Shown: positions 25,676 to 35,688, counted from the first letter of the stretch. The stretch is 40,388 nucleotides of DNA from JBASEY01 sp049652745 (GCA_049652745.1 JBASEY010000045.1:1-40388), one strand, 5' to 3'. Program-made: numbers and translations. The notes: a model not told the origin generated them from the sequence alone.

Positions 25676-27951
25676 TGATCGTTTCCTCCTTTTTGATGCG
25701 TAACTTTCATTTTTGTCAATCCTGCTTCCGCTGCATTTAAATCGCCTTTAATTGCACGTTGAATAAAAGAACGCAGTCTTATTAGGTTTGCGGGCTCGAG
25801 CGCCCATTCAGCGTTGGTATGCTCCAGCTTTTTTAAAAGTTGGTTGGATTTATCAGTTGATCCCGATTTAAAATATTCATTTACTACTTTATATGCTGCG
25901 GTACGTGGATCAAATGGATAATAAGCAGCCCACTCATCACCAAAGAAGTTCATGAATGCTACGATTTGTTTTGCCGCAGGTTCATTGCCCCATAACAAAT
26001 TAAGCAGCTCTTTCGATTCGTTTGATATCCCCAGATCAGTTAAATCCATTTTACTTCCTGGATCAGGTGCGCCGGACGACTTATATAAATTCATAAGCAA
26101 ATTCCGAATAGGAGTGATCGCCTCAGAATAATCATAGGAATTGATCTGTAATAAGGCGCCGTCAATATCACCTGAGATGAATAAAGCGTAAGAGGAAAGC
26201 AATTTAATCCATTCACTGTCCGGATAGCCGTCAGATAGTTGCTCCACTGTTTTTTTGAGCGCATCCGGTTTAGCGCCGGCTTTTATTTCGTGATAAATCT
26301 TAGCAACCCCTGATCTGTCTCGCAGATGGACATTATTTGCGGTTTTGGCCCAATCATACGCTTTTAGTGCTTCCTTTGTTTGACCGTGAAACAACAACGC
26401 ATCTCCCGCGAGAATGAGTCTGTTTCCTCCAACCCTGCGCTCCGCATTTATCCAGTCTATCCTGTTGATCAATATCTTGAAATCTCGCTTCGAGCGTTCG
26501 CTATCGAGATCGATTGATGCATATGCTCTGAAAAACAGAGCATTCTTAGTTAGCAGCGTATTTCCGATTTCGTACGAATATTTCTTTATTTTTTGTTTGA
26601 GTATGGAGCGTCGCCATCGTTGTTCCGGTTTTAGTGATTTGAGTTCTTGAGTTGATGTGAAGAATTGTCTGGCGGTATGAATGGCTTTAGACCTATTATC
26701 TTGATAAGCAAGGTTCCACACATTAGAAGCTTTGGTCCAATCCTGCAATTTTTCAAAAAGTGCTGTTTGAAGTGTGAAATATGCTTTGCAGTTTTGCTTC
26801 TGTCCACTGCTCCACCTGAAGCGTACGGGCTCAAAAATTTTTTGCGCAAAATTTGAGTTGTTTGAAATTATTCGGTCGGCCTCCTCATATTTTTCCAATC
26901 GACAGAGTAATACGGCTCTCGATACATCATTTTCCAAGGTGGTGTTATCGGATTCTAAAATATTCAATGCTTTCTCAGGTGACTCACGGGCTATAAAAAA
27001 AGCCATCGCCAAACGGACGGCAGACTGAAATGTATTTTGGGAAAATGCGCTTTTTATGAAGGAAGATGCGCTGGAAAGGTCGTTCTCTCGCCAACATAAA
27101 AGAGATTGTAAATAATTGTACTCCCATTTCGGAAGCAGATTTCCAATCGGACCGGCTAGAAAATCCGGATCGCCGGCACCTTGATGAGATATCCATGTCC
27201 GAATGATGGCGGCGACAGCACGTGTAACGATCCGACGGAGTTCGAACTCTGCATAGGTTTTGGCATTTTCGCAAATACTTAAACACGCAATTTTTTTCAA
27301 AGCGCTTTCGACAATCACAAGATTTTTCCCGCTTAATAGTTCGATTTCAGCTTGAATGAGATTTTGCCAATGGGAGTTGATTTCTTCGGGTAAAAGCGGA
27401 TCAGATAATGTCGCTGTTCGATTCGCCCACTGCAAAAATGTCTGCTCGGGTAAAACAGCCTCGAGCATCGCATCAGCCTGGAACAAAGCAGTGGGCCCCT
27501 CATGGGGTATCAGTTCACCAATTTGCTTTCTCAGTCCTAAAAAAGCCAGCGCTCGCAGCAAAAGCGCTTGGATGGGGTCCCAAAGTGGGATTTGTGCTTT
27601 CAAGACAAGGTTTTCAATATCCTGGTCCGAAAACTTGCCAATCTGCAGCGCAATCCAATTGCAGCACATATTGACTTCCGGCAGAGGATCAGAGCTATGA
27701 CTCGCCAGTAAATTATAAAAATCCTCGTAATTCGTTATAGGACGACTATCAGGTTCGAGATCATGGGGACAGGTCAACAGTGTAAGACATACCATACGAT
27801 AAGCGGATTCCGGAACACAGTCGGAAATACTTTCGCCAGAATTGTGCCTAGTTGAGTTGAAGCTCTTCAGCATTTGGATCAAATGATCGAGCTCTTCAGG
27901 ATCGATTTCATTTTGTTCAACTATTCTATTTAAAAATTCGTCTTCGATCAT
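25672..27951 (-). CDS. Large TPR-like helical protein
   Basis: This 759-residue all-helical protein carries recurring hairpins typical of TPR or TPR-like arrays, for example about 485-600 with ALLFHGQTKEALKAYDWAKT, SGVAKIYHEIKAGAKPD and LLSSYALFISGDIDGALLQI. No enzyme motif or signal peptide was found. The start (ATGATCGAAG) has AGAGG about 10 nt upstream. It lies 73 bp after the CHAT-Clp gene and its stop overlaps the start of the one-ATPase Clp gene (ATGA), so it is probably an adaptor or scaffold for the Clp proteins. The family was not identified more precisely. Confidence 0.6.
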   Translation of the reverse strand: MIEDEFLNRIVEQNEIDPEELDHLIQMLKSFNSTRHNSGESISDCVPESAYRMVCLTLLTCPHDLEPDSRPITNYEDFYNLLASHSSDPLPEVNMCCNWIALQIGKFSDQDIENLVLKAQIPLWDPIQALLLRALAFLGLRKQIGELIPHEGPTALFQADAMLEAVLPEQTFLQWANRTATLSDPLLPEEINSHWQNLIQAEIELLSGKNLVIVESALKKIACLSICENAKTYAEFELRRIVTRAVAAIIRTWISHQGAGDPDFLAGPIGNLLPKWEYNYLQSLLCWRENDLSSASSFIKSAFSQNTFQSAVRLAMAFFIARESPEKALNILESDNTTLENDVSRAVLLCRLEKYEEADRIISNNSNFAQKIFEPVRFRWSSGQKQNCKAYFTLQTALFEKLQDWTKASNVWNLAYQDNRSKAIHTARQFFTSTQELKSLKPEQRWRRSILKQKIKKYSYEIGNTLLTKNALFFRAYASIDLDSERSKRDFKILINRIDWINAERRVGGNRLILAGDALLFHGQTKEALKAYDWAKTANNVHLRDRSGVAKIYHEIKAGAKPDALKKTVEQLSDGYPDSEWIKLLSSYALFISGDIDGALLQINSYDYSEAITPIRNLLMNLYKSSGAPDPGSKMDLTDLGISNESKELLNLLWGNEPAAKQIVAFMNFFGDEWAAYYPFDPRTAAYKVVNEYFKSGSTDKSNQLLKKLEHTNAEWALEPANLIRLRSFIQRAIKGDLNAAEAGLTKMKVTHQKGGNDQ

Positions 27952-28024
27952 AAGATATTGTCCTCTTTAGAGATTGAAAAAAAACGACAAAAAGCGCTGA
28001 ATGTTTTATATTTAGCACGGTTTC

Positions 28025-31000
28025 TCATGGTTCAACCAGCTTGGCCTTGATTGAGTTGTCAACAATTGAGATATCTATTTTTTTACCGATTTCCGAGCCT
28101 AGAAATCGCATGATCTCCGCGATCAGGGTGTTATCTATCGTTCTTTGAATTGATCTTGCACCACAATCTTCATTCAACGCTTTTTCCAGAATCCATTTAG
28201 TTACGTTGGGTTCAATGGTAAGACTCAAATTGTACATATCATAAACTTTCTCCACGACATCTTGAACTCGGAGTGTTGTAATCGTTAGCAAGTCTTCAGC
28301 CGTGAGCTGTTTAAACTCGATGATTCCATCCAGTCGATCGATAAATTTTGGTGGAAAATGCTGAGCCATGAGAGTTCGTATATTGGTGAGGGCAGGTTTG
28401 TTTTGCTTATCGACCGTGTCTGTTACAAAGCCTATTTTTAAACTTTGTGATTCCTGACTTAATTTATTGGAGGTCATAATAACAATCGTATTCCTGGCAT
28501 CGGCGATATTGCCTTCATTATCGGATATCGTGCCTTCCGAGAGTAAGCGTAAGAGGACAGCGAGAACATTTTCATGTGCATGTTCAATTTCATCAAAAAG
28601 AATAACCGAATAGGGGTGCATTCTTAGTTTATCAATTAACGGTGATCCTTGATCAAATCCTATATATCCCGGCGGAGCTCCGATCAGTTTTGCGGTTGAA
28701 TGCGCTTCAGTGAAATCGCCCATATCAAATCGTATCAGTGCGTCAGTTCCACCGAAAATTTCTTCGGCAAGAATTTTTGCCAGCTCAGTTTTTCCAACGC
28801 CTGGAGGCCCTACGCACAGGAATGCGCCCCAAGGTTTATTGAGCGATGCTAATCCTTGTCGTCCCTTTCGAATTGATTCGACCAAAGTATGTATTGCCTG
28901 AGGCTGGCCGATAATTCTACGGTTAATTCTTTGCTCCAAAGCAGCCAGTGTCTGTTGTTCATCTATCGTAAGCCGTTCGATGGGTATGCCTGTTGAATTG
29001 GCAATTACTTTAACGACATGTTCTTTTGATACCAAAATCGTGTCACCGGATTTTTTGGTTTCCGATTCGACTAATGCAAGTACACATGCACGCTCCAGAA
29101 CATCCCTGGCTTTTGCCGGCCAGTGCTTGTCAACAATATAGCGGCCGGATAAGTCGGTGGCTGCTTCAATCGTATCTACACTGATTTCAACTCCATGATG
29201 CTTTTCAAAAATTTTTTTTCGAGAGGATAGTATTTGTACAGTAGCATTGCGAGAAGTTGGACCGATGATCTGAACTTGGAATCGTCTTGATAACGCTTTG
29301 TCTCGTGCAATTGTTTTTTTGTATTCTGCGTAGGTCGTCGCACCGATCAATCGAAGAGATCCCCGTGCTAACGCAGCTTTGAGCATATTAGCGGCATCAG
29401 GGCCTCTGCCATCTCCACTTCCTGCGCCCACCAGCGTGTGGATTTCGTCAATGAATAAGATTACATCATCTTTGGCTTCAGCGAGTATGCCTTGAATCCG
29501 TTGTTCGAATTCACCTCGTAAGCTGGTATTTGCGACAAGCCCTCCGGCTGACAGCTCAATAATTCGCTTCGATTGAAGGTTTTTTGGACATCTTTTTTGC
29601 ACAATTCTTTGAGCGATGCCTTCAACAATGGCAGTTTTTCCAACTCCTGCCTCACCGACAAGAAGAGGGTTTGCATTTTCCGTCAGAAGAAGAGTTTGCA
29701 GGGCCGTTTGAATTTCATCTTCTCGTCCTACTATTTCAGATAGTAGTCCTTGTTTTGCTTTTTCAGTCAGATCTACTCCAAACATTGACAATAAAGATGG
29801 ATTCCGGGGGTTGAAAATCTGTTGCGATGAAGTTGGGTTATTTTCATCTGTTCTTATGCCGAGATGGTTAAAGAGTTCTCCGACAATTCCTCCACCATCG
29901 GCAAAGAATGCTGCAAATAATTCCTGTACACCTACTTTGGGATGTCCGACTGAACGGGCTATATCTACGGCCTGCCGAATGATTTTGAACGTATTCCTGC
30001 TAAAAGTAACGGTTGATATTGAGCCTGGAATGCTTGGGCGCGCAGGCACAATGGAGAGGACCAGGCTCTTCAGATCCTCGGCTTTAATGGCGTTGATTCT
30101 TAACAAAGTTTCTATCGGCTCTGACCTGGAGGTTATGAGCGCAGCGAAAAGATGGGGAGATTTGATTTCATTCCAACCCTGTGAAAAGGCGCATTTTGCG
30201 GACTCCATGATAATGTTCCATGCTGTTGAGTCGAATTGATCCTGCTTTGGCATTTCGGATTGATTGGCATTATCCTTGGATACCAGACTCAGCGGGGCTT
30301 CCGTCGGTTCCTCTTCCTGTTGGCCTGGAATTTGCGTTGATTCAATATTATCAAGGTCGATTTCCGGAAAAAACGTTTTCACAAAGCTTTTAAATTCGCT
30401 GTTTGCACATTCACAAAAAGCTCTAAATAGAATTTTCTCGGAAATTATTTTGTCATGTGCGAGTTCCGTAGCTTTTTCAATAACGGGAAGAACAATCCTC
30501 TCGCATGCTTCGACACTCAATCCAAATGAAAGCGGAGAATTATCTTCGATCACTCCCATTAAAAATTCGAATAAAGCAGCGACATCTATTTGTTTTTGAT
30601 TGCAAATCCGATTTAAATAACCTTTTTCATCAATTAGAAAAGATGCGAAAAGTACTCTGTTAGGGATCGGAAATACACCTCGTTGCTGAGATAAATTGTG
30701 GGCTGCTTTAATAATTTTTTTAGCATTATCGTCTAATTTAGCTAATATCAATTCTCCGTTTTCATCGATTTTTCCCTGTATTTTGTGTTTTAGAATGAGA
30801 TGACCAATCTCTTCCTCAGATGGGAGCCCCACAATGGCCAGGTTTTTCCATAGTGGATTGTATATTAAGCATTCCAACACATTAGCTTCAGAAATCGGAC
30901 TCTCTTTTTCAGATGAGTCTTGTTGTTGCGAAAGCTCATCCGCTTTCAAAAAGATATCAATCAGATCCGATGTACACTGATTTTTTCGGCTAATGATCCA

Positions 31001-32617
31001 ATTATCTACATGTTTTTGTATAGCTTCCTCATCCTCATTATCCAATTCAAAAGATAACAGAGTATCCATTCTTTGACTTGCATCAGGAAGTGAATCTGTG
31101 CCGGATTCTTGTTCAACATGTTCCTCTAATTTCGTATATAACTGATCCGGATCTAAATTGATCTCCTTTAATAAGGTGCGTGTAAGAGTACCTTTACGTA
31201 GAAAACCAGCAATAAAATCGGTTGTAGAAACGAGGGTTCTACTCTGTAGGTTTTTTCGTTTTGCGGCACGTAATAAAACATCATCTATTCCGAAAGCGAA
31301 TATCTCTTTGTTGATTTTCGATTCGCCGTCGAAGACACGGCATTTCACAGCCGATAACGATCCCCGGCATATTTCAACTGGTACATCGCCTGGTATAGGC
31401 AATGCTTTGTTCGGGTCTCCATAATAACGATATGCCATCCAGGTGGTATGGGGTTCGCCGGCGTGATACCGTTGAAGACTCGATCTGCGCACTTGCTGCA
31501 GAGATGCTCCAAAGGATTGGTTTTGAGAGGCGGATTTAAAAAAATCAAGAGCTGCTTCGGATGCATGGATGTTGAGCATCGGCCATAGTGGAGCAATGAC
31601 GACTTTTCCACAACCCGCTTTTGCGAATGCGCTGGCGACACTGCTGGAACTTTTCTCAAGATCCCAATTGCGTCCTGATGCCGCTCCTTCACAGGCATTG
31701 ATGAAAACCAACTTGGCCTTGATATCTATGTTTTTAATATCACTCGTATAAAGGTGACCATCCGCAAGGATCAAGCAGCCTTCATCCCCCTCTTTAGGAA
31801 AGTATCCATGTCCAAAATAATAAATACCCGCGAGTTCCGGGTTGGAAATGGCTTTTAGAACACGGTTTCGTGTTGCATTTTTACGTGATAACAGATTTAT
31901 TTTATAACCGAAGCTCGACAGTATTTTGCGTAATTCTTTCAAATGGTTTGAGCTAATTTTATCGGGGTCTTTTATATCCGAACAAAGATCATTCGATGGA
32001 TCTTCGATACATAAAAATTCGTTACCGGCCATGCTGGACCATTCACATCCCCTGATAAGGTGTGATAAGTGATAATTTATGCAGAGCTTTCCTCCTTCAA
32101 TGGTCATTTCTCTGCCGCATATATCGCAAAATCGTTGCGATGAAGCCTCCTTGGAGCAAGGGAAAGATCTTTTCTTATGTGCAGGATTGTCGCAAATAAA
32201 ATGATATTCTTCCATAACCTCCCAAGGAATGAGTTCTGCAGCATCTTGAATGATATCAAACTGAGGGTGCATACCTTGATGGATGATACTTGTAAAACCA
32301 TTCTCAGGGAGTACAAGCTTCTCAAGTGATCGTGCTTCCTGTTCTATTTCGACAGATCCTCTCTTTTTATTCTGCAAAGCCAAAAAAGTGAGAGTCTCAA
32401 TTTTAGAACGAATTTGTTCGATCTGAGAGTGTAATGCTTCCCATTTTACTGGAACATAAGTTGATGGGGGAATTCCCATATCAAGTCCCATCGGTGCAGG
32501 AACAGGCGCATAAATCAATCCTTCTTTCCCGTTGGGAGTTCTTCTGTGGGACACTCCAAGAATCTGAGTTAAAATTGTGGTTTTTGAGCGTTCTTTTTCG
32601 CCGGTATTATTCTTCAC
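28025..32617 (-). CDS. CHAT caspase-like protease fused to a two-ATPase Clp unfoldase
   Basis: The 1530-residue fusion begins with an unassigned N-terminal part (1-110) and a Cys/His cluster (142-167, with CDIC). The CHAT protease (about 215-400) has catalytic His in YYFGHG (H270) and Cys in FINACEG (C309). A helical middle follows (about 440-925), including Clp-N-like repeats near 800-915. D1 has GEAGVGKT at 988-995 and Walker B FIDEIH. D2 has GPPGVGKT at 1270-1277, pore loop GAPPGYIGF and FDEIEH. The ClpB middle coiled coil is absent, as in ClpA. The D1 pore loop has Leu where Tyr is usual (SLRGEFEQR). The start is GTG, overlapping the upstream stop by 11 bases. It probably unfolds a target and cleaves it, or releases proteolysis on signal (inference). 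Confidence 0.93.
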   Translation of the reverse strand: MKNNTGEKERSKTTILTQILGVSHRRTPNGKEGLIYAPVPAPMGLDMGIPPSTYVPVKWEALHSQIEQIRSKIETLTFLALQNKKRGSVEIEQEARSLEKLVLPENGFTSIIHQGMHPQFDIIQDAAELIPWEVMEEYHFICDNPAHKKRSFPCSKEASSQRFCDICGREMTIEGGKLCINYHLSHLIRGCEWSSMAGNEFLCIEDPSNDLCSDIKDPDKISSNHLKELRKILSSFGYKINLLSRKNATRNRVLKAISNPELAGIYYFGHGYFPKEGDEGCLILADGHLYTSDIKNIDIKAKLVFINACEGAASGRNWDLEKSSSSVASAFAKAGCGKVVIAPLWPMLNIHASEAALDFFKSASQNQSFGASLQQVRRSSLQRYHAGEPHTTWMAYRYYGDPNKALPIPGDVPVEICRGSLSAVKCRVFDGESKINKEIFAFGIDDVLLRAAKRKNLQSRTLVSTTDFIAGFLRKGTLTRTLLKEINLDPDQLYTKLEEHVEQESGTDSLPDASQRMDTLLSFELDNEDEEAIQKHVDNWIISRKNQCTSDLIDIFLKADELSQQQDSSEKESPISEANVLECLIYNPLWKNLAIVGLPSEEEIGHLILKHKIQGKIDENGELILAKLDDNAKKIIKAAHNLSQQRGVFPIPNRVLFASFLIDEKGYLNRICNQKQIDVAALFEFLMGVIEDNSPLSFGLSVEACERIVLPVIEKATELAHDKIISEKILFRAFCECANSEFKSFVKTFFPEIDLDNIESTQIPGQQEEEPTEAPLSLVSKDNANQSEMPKQDQFDSTAWNIIMESAKCAFSQGWNEIKSPHLFAALITSRSEPIETLLRINAIKAEDLKSLVLSIVPARPSIPGSISTVTFSRNTFKIIRQAVDIARSVGHPKVGVQELFAAFFADGGGIVGELFNHLGIRTDENNPTSSQQIFNPRNPSLLSMFGVDLTEKAKQGLLSEIVGREDEIQTALQTLLLTENANPLLVGEAGVGKTAIVEGIAQRIVQKRCPKNLQSKRIIELSAGGLVANTSLRGEFEQRIQGILAEAKDDVILFIDEIHTLVGAGSGDGRGPDAANMLKAALARGSLRLIGATTYAEYKKTIARDKALSRRFQVQIIGPTSRNATVQILSSRKKIFEKHHGVEISVDTIEAATDLSGRYIVDKHWPAKARDVLERACVLALVESETKKSGDTILVSKEHVVKVIANSTGIPIERLTIDEQQTLAALEQRINRRIIGQPQAIHTLVESIRKGRQGLASLNKPWGAFLCVGPPGVGKTELAKILAEEIFGGTDALIRFDMGDFTEAHSTAKLIGAPPGYIGFDQGSPLIDKLRMHPYSVILFDEIEHAHENVLAVLLRLLSEGTISDNEGNIADARNTIVIMTSNKLSQESQSLKIGFVTDTVDKQNKPALTNIRTLMAQHFPPKFIDRLDGIIEFKQLTAEDLLTITTLRVQDVVEKVYDMYNLSLTIEPNVTKWILEKALNEDCGARSIQRTIDNTLIAEIMRFLGSEIGKKIDISIVDNSIKAKLVEP

Positions 32618-33458
32618 TGTTAGACTCCATGTCGAAATTTGAAAACTCTACGGGAATTTCCCATACCGATTCAACACCATTCTCATAAAGCGTTAAAAAG
32701 AAACGCCATTTTCCTTTCGGTATGATAATCGGTTCCGATTGGACATCAGCCAGTCGTCCGGATAGAAAAACAGAATCTTGATTGTCAATTATTTCAACGC
32801 GTACGGTATCGATATCTATTGCACCGTCTGTTCGCGAACCCAGTTCGATCGAAACCTCAACTTCATCATCTTTCGCTGAGAAAACCGTTAAACGGATAAA
32901 GCAATCAAAATCCTCGTCCTCGAAAATCCATTCCTTTCGCCTGCTTTCTTCAATATTATGTTGCGAAGGGATACCATCTTCAATAATTTCACCTCCCATT
33001 ACTCCGGCTACAGCGGCATATTTAAGCGAAGGCGGCCCTTTGAGACTCTCCTTGATTGTTCCGACGCTATCAAACACAATGTGCAAATCTTCAGAAAGAG
33101 TCTTGCAAACTTTTTTCAGCTTTTGCGTCACTCCGCTTCCTGCTTTAATGGCCCAATGGGGTTTTATTGACCAGTAAAGTGATCTACATTCCGGGCAAGA
33201 CTCGAGATGATCGAGCAGACAGGGCATTTCTTTTTTTTGTTCCTCTCGAGATAACTCACTGAATTCTGCAACATTAACGCGAAATATTTCGCATGTATTT
33301 ACCCAATTTCCATCTAGGCCGAATTCTTGAAGAATATGACTAACATAGTCCCCATCAGCGTTAGCTATCTCACACGCAAGCTTCAAATCTTCCGGTGCGA
33401 CATTTTCATATCCGGAAAGAAATGATGCCAAGATTTTTTTTGCTTTGTCCAGCTTCAT
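32607..33458 (-). CDS. Zinc-finger (anti-sigma-like) protein
   Basis: The 283-residue protein has a helical N-terminus. It then carries LLDHLESCPECRSLYW (about 81-96), a His-x3-Cys-x2-Cys pattern (H84, C88, C91) like the zinc-binding anti-sigma domain. No membrane segment follows, so it is soluble. The C-terminal 120 residues look beta-rich (CFIRLTVFSAKDDEVEVSIE, WRFFLTLYENGVESVWEIPV). Zinc-finger proteins of this type often precede CHAT-like genes in bacteria and can act as regulators. The ATG overlaps the previous stop (ATGA) with AAGGAGAG upstream, and the gene ends 11 bases inside the CHAT-Clp gene, so it is tightly coupled to the effector. A role in regulation is inferred. Confidence 0.55.
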   Translation of the reverse strand: MKLDKAKKILASFLSGYENVAPEDLKLACEIANADGDYVSHILQEFGLDGNWVNTCEIFRVNVAEFSELSREEQKKEMPCLLDHLESCPECRSLYWSIKPHWAIKAGSGVTQKLKKVCKTLSEDLHIVFDSVGTIKESLKGPPSLKYAAVAGVMGGEIIEDGIPSQHNIEESRRKEWIFEDEDFDCFIRLTVFSAKDDEVEVSIELGSRTDGAIDIDTVRVEIIDNQDSVFLSGRLADVQSEPIIIPKGKWRFFLTLYENGVESVWEIPVEFSNFDMESNSEE

Positions 33459-35551
33459 GATATCAATCTCTCCTTACGTTTGTTTTTGTCTGCGCACGCG
33501 CTTTTTCTTTCGCAATCGAGCTTTTTCATGGCGTTAAAGCAATCCATCACTGATTTTCTTTCTTGCTGCTCAACCTTGAGCCTGGTAATTACATCGTCAA
33601 TTCCAAGTCTTTCGATGAAAGCGAAATACCATATAGGGATGATCCAATAATCCGATCTCTTGCCAAGAATTTTCCTCCATATTTTCACTGAATCTTTACT
33701 GAAAAATCCTTTGAAGAGTTCATCACCAAAGCATTCTTGCAGGATTTGAATCATTATCTCCGATTCTTCATTTAAGTTCCGCTCTATCAAAAAAATACCC
33801 AATTCTGCTTCAGTCTTGGTGTTTTTCAGAGTGATGAAAAGATTTGCCAGGGCAGACTTTTGTACAAGATCGAAAAATTTACGATAAATTTGATTTCCTT
33901 GTGTAATCATTAGCTGAATTGGGCTGCTGGAGCTATAGATTGCGAACGCTGGAAGCCAATGCCAAAATTCATTGACAAATCGAATAAATGTCCATGGGTC
34001 CGGCCGTTGTGGTTTGACTTTGGATTGAAAAAAACAGTGCGCAGAAAAGGGAAACAGCAGTGAAAATTTTAAAGGCATCATACGCGCAACAGAGGCAATT
34101 GTCAAAATCGCGGGTTCATTAAGGAACACTTGTTTGCTTGTATCATTTTTTAAATTCTTTTTACTTGCACGTTTAGTTTTCAATATCTGATTATTTGTCA
34201 ATCCTTTGATACGTGACAATGAATAGGCCCAAATACGAAGTTTTAGTCGGTGGCTAAGGTTGTTGATGGTAGTAAGCCCCAGGTCAGGGAATGCCTCCGC
34301 GATTGCATTTATTTTCAGGGGTGATAAATCTTCCTCCAATTGACTCTCAAGCCGCCCACACCAAATTAAATCCAATACTTTTCGATATTTTTCATTTAAT
34401 TCAGCAAAATCTATTTCTTCATCCGTACGCATGGTATCGGCGCGTGGAAAAAACGTTGTCCGGACCAGCCGGTATCCTTCTCGTAACCATCTCAATTGCT
34501 CAAGATTCAATTCATGTTTGACTGGTGAGGAGTAAACTTGATCAGGATAAGAATCCAGAACTTCGCCATGAGGTTTTGCTCGATAATTTTCAAGACATTG
34601 TTGCCACCAGGTTTTAATACTTGATCGGAATGAATAATATGGGAAACCGGAAGTCAGCTTATCCCATTGAACCTCCCACAGACTGCGCGATTCCTCAGAT
34701 ATATTTTTTATGCCTGTCCAGTTTGAAATGGTATACCAGACTCTTTTTTCTAAATGGACTATCTCCTGATAATTCCCGGCTTCGGCACCAGGAGCGATTT
34801 TGGCTAATTTTTCCGAAACGCGGGACCAGATAGGCCAACCTTCTGAACTTTGGTATTCGCCTGTTGTGTACGTCGGCGAACTTATGAAATATTTTCGGAA
34901 AAAATGCAGCAGATTTCTTTCTTGTTTCCAATACTTGCCGATTCGGCAAAGCATTTCAGGATAACTTGTTAGAAGATACAAAGCCGCACCATTCATTCGC
35001 TCTTCTTTTTCTCTTTTAAAGTAAGCAGGGTCGTTTTGCGCAATAAATTCAGCCGCGGACAAATCTATCAAGAGTTGATTGATAGTGATCCCTTCTTCAA
35101 GGACAATTGACTGATTTAAAAAAGGCAGAAGCTGAATAAGAGCTTGTTCATCTAATAACGCGTCGGCGTAGTGTCTTTTTAGGGATGAGAAATTTTCCTC
35201 AAAAAGTCGGACTCGATCTGATAGAACGGTTTCAGTCATCTGAAATGCTCTTTGTGGATAGATCGAGGCAGCAAAATACAGCGCCGGCAATCTTGATTCG
35301 ACTGAATCTTCCTCATTTACCGGTTGCGGGTATTCTTTGAGCAATTTTTGTGGAATAAGCCCTTTGCTGTGAAAGGCTTTGATGACATCCGAGGGAGACG
35401 CTATTTCAGCACGCTGTTCCTCAGTGGATATCGCAAAAAGAACGCGAACAATTTGAATCACAAGAGAGTAGACGGGTAACTCTTTATCAAGCGCCCGGCA
35501 CAGCTCCAATAATCTACAACGCTCGACTTCATCAGATTTAGAGAGCCACAT
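33455..35551 (-). CDS. Large protein of unknown function, first gene of the core module
   Basis: I do not recognise this 698-residue protein. It looks largely helical, with many Trp and aromatic residues, a basic C-terminus (KNKRKERLIS) and no signal peptide, membrane segment or P-loop. A basic stretch around 465-485 (LKTKRASKKNLKNDTSK) might bind nucleic acid or membrane. The position of a sigma-like region could not be confirmed, although the next gene encodes an anti-sigma-like zinc finger. The ATG at 35551 has AAGGAGG upstream. The stop overlaps the zinc-finger gene by four bases. It is the first of a run of close-packed genes down to 19920, with a weak promoter-like motif at about 35656-35688. 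Confidence 0.5.
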   Translation of the reverse strand: MWLSKSDEVERCRLLELCRALDKELPVYSLVIQIVRVLFAISTEEQRAEIASPSDVIKAFHSKGLIPQKLLKEYPQPVNEEDSVESRLPALYFAASIYPQRAFQMTETVLSDRVRLFEENFSSLKRHYADALLDEQALIQLLPFLNQSIVLEEGITINQLLIDLSAAEFIAQNDPAYFKREKEERMNGAALYLLTSYPEMLCRIGKYWKQERNLLHFFRKYFISSPTYTTGEYQSSEGWPIWSRVSEKLAKIAPGAEAGNYQEIVHLEKRVWYTISNWTGIKNISEESRSLWEVQWDKLTSGFPYYSFRSSIKTWWQQCLENYRAKPHGEVLDSYPDQVYSSPVKHELNLEQLRWLREGYRLVRTTFFPRADTMRTDEEIDFAELNEKYRKVLDLIWCGRLESQLEEDLSPLKINAIAEAFPDLGLTTINNLSHRLKLRIWAYSLSRIKGLTNNQILKTKRASKKNLKNDTSKQVFLNEPAILTIASVARMMPLKFSLLFPFSAHCFFQSKVKPQRPDPWTFIRFVNEFWHWLPAFAIYSSSSPIQLMITQGNQIYRKFFDLVQKSALANLFITLKNTKTEAELGIFLIERNLNEESEIMIQILQECFGDELFKGFFSKDSVKIWRKILGKRSDYWIIPIWYFAFIERLGIDDVITRLKVEQQERKSVMDCFNAMKKLDCERKSACADKNKRKERLIS

Positions 35552-35655
35552 GATTCCTCCTTACTAAAATGCCTGCAACCTATAACAAATCAAATATACC
35601 ATATTTTCGCTAAATAGTAGCTCTAAAAACAAGCAGTCCGTATGAAGGTCAATAC

Positions 35656-35688
35656 TATTGAGTGCCTACCTCTCGCTTTCTTTCACAC
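35656..35688 (-). promoter_or_regulatory. Weak promoter-like motif ahead of the core module
   Basis: On the minus strand GTGTGAAAG (35680-35688) and, after 19 nt, TCAATA (35656-35661) resemble the other motif copies but with mismatches in both halves. The -35-like flank CATATTCG.GTGAAAGAAAG matches the copy at 37716-37748 in 19 of 20 positions. The leader would be about 100 nt. Confidence 0.35.

Noticed and set aside
33455..35551. Sigma-factor identity for the 698-residue protein, suggested by the anti-sigma-like neighbour.
   Set aside because: No convincing region 2 or region 4 pattern could be read in it.
35620..35660. Sigma-70-like TTGACC with a TTTTTA 17 nt later, upstream of the first core gene.
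   Set aside because: The -10 half is poor and the competing GTGAAA motif recurs elsewhere, so this was not listed as a promoter.
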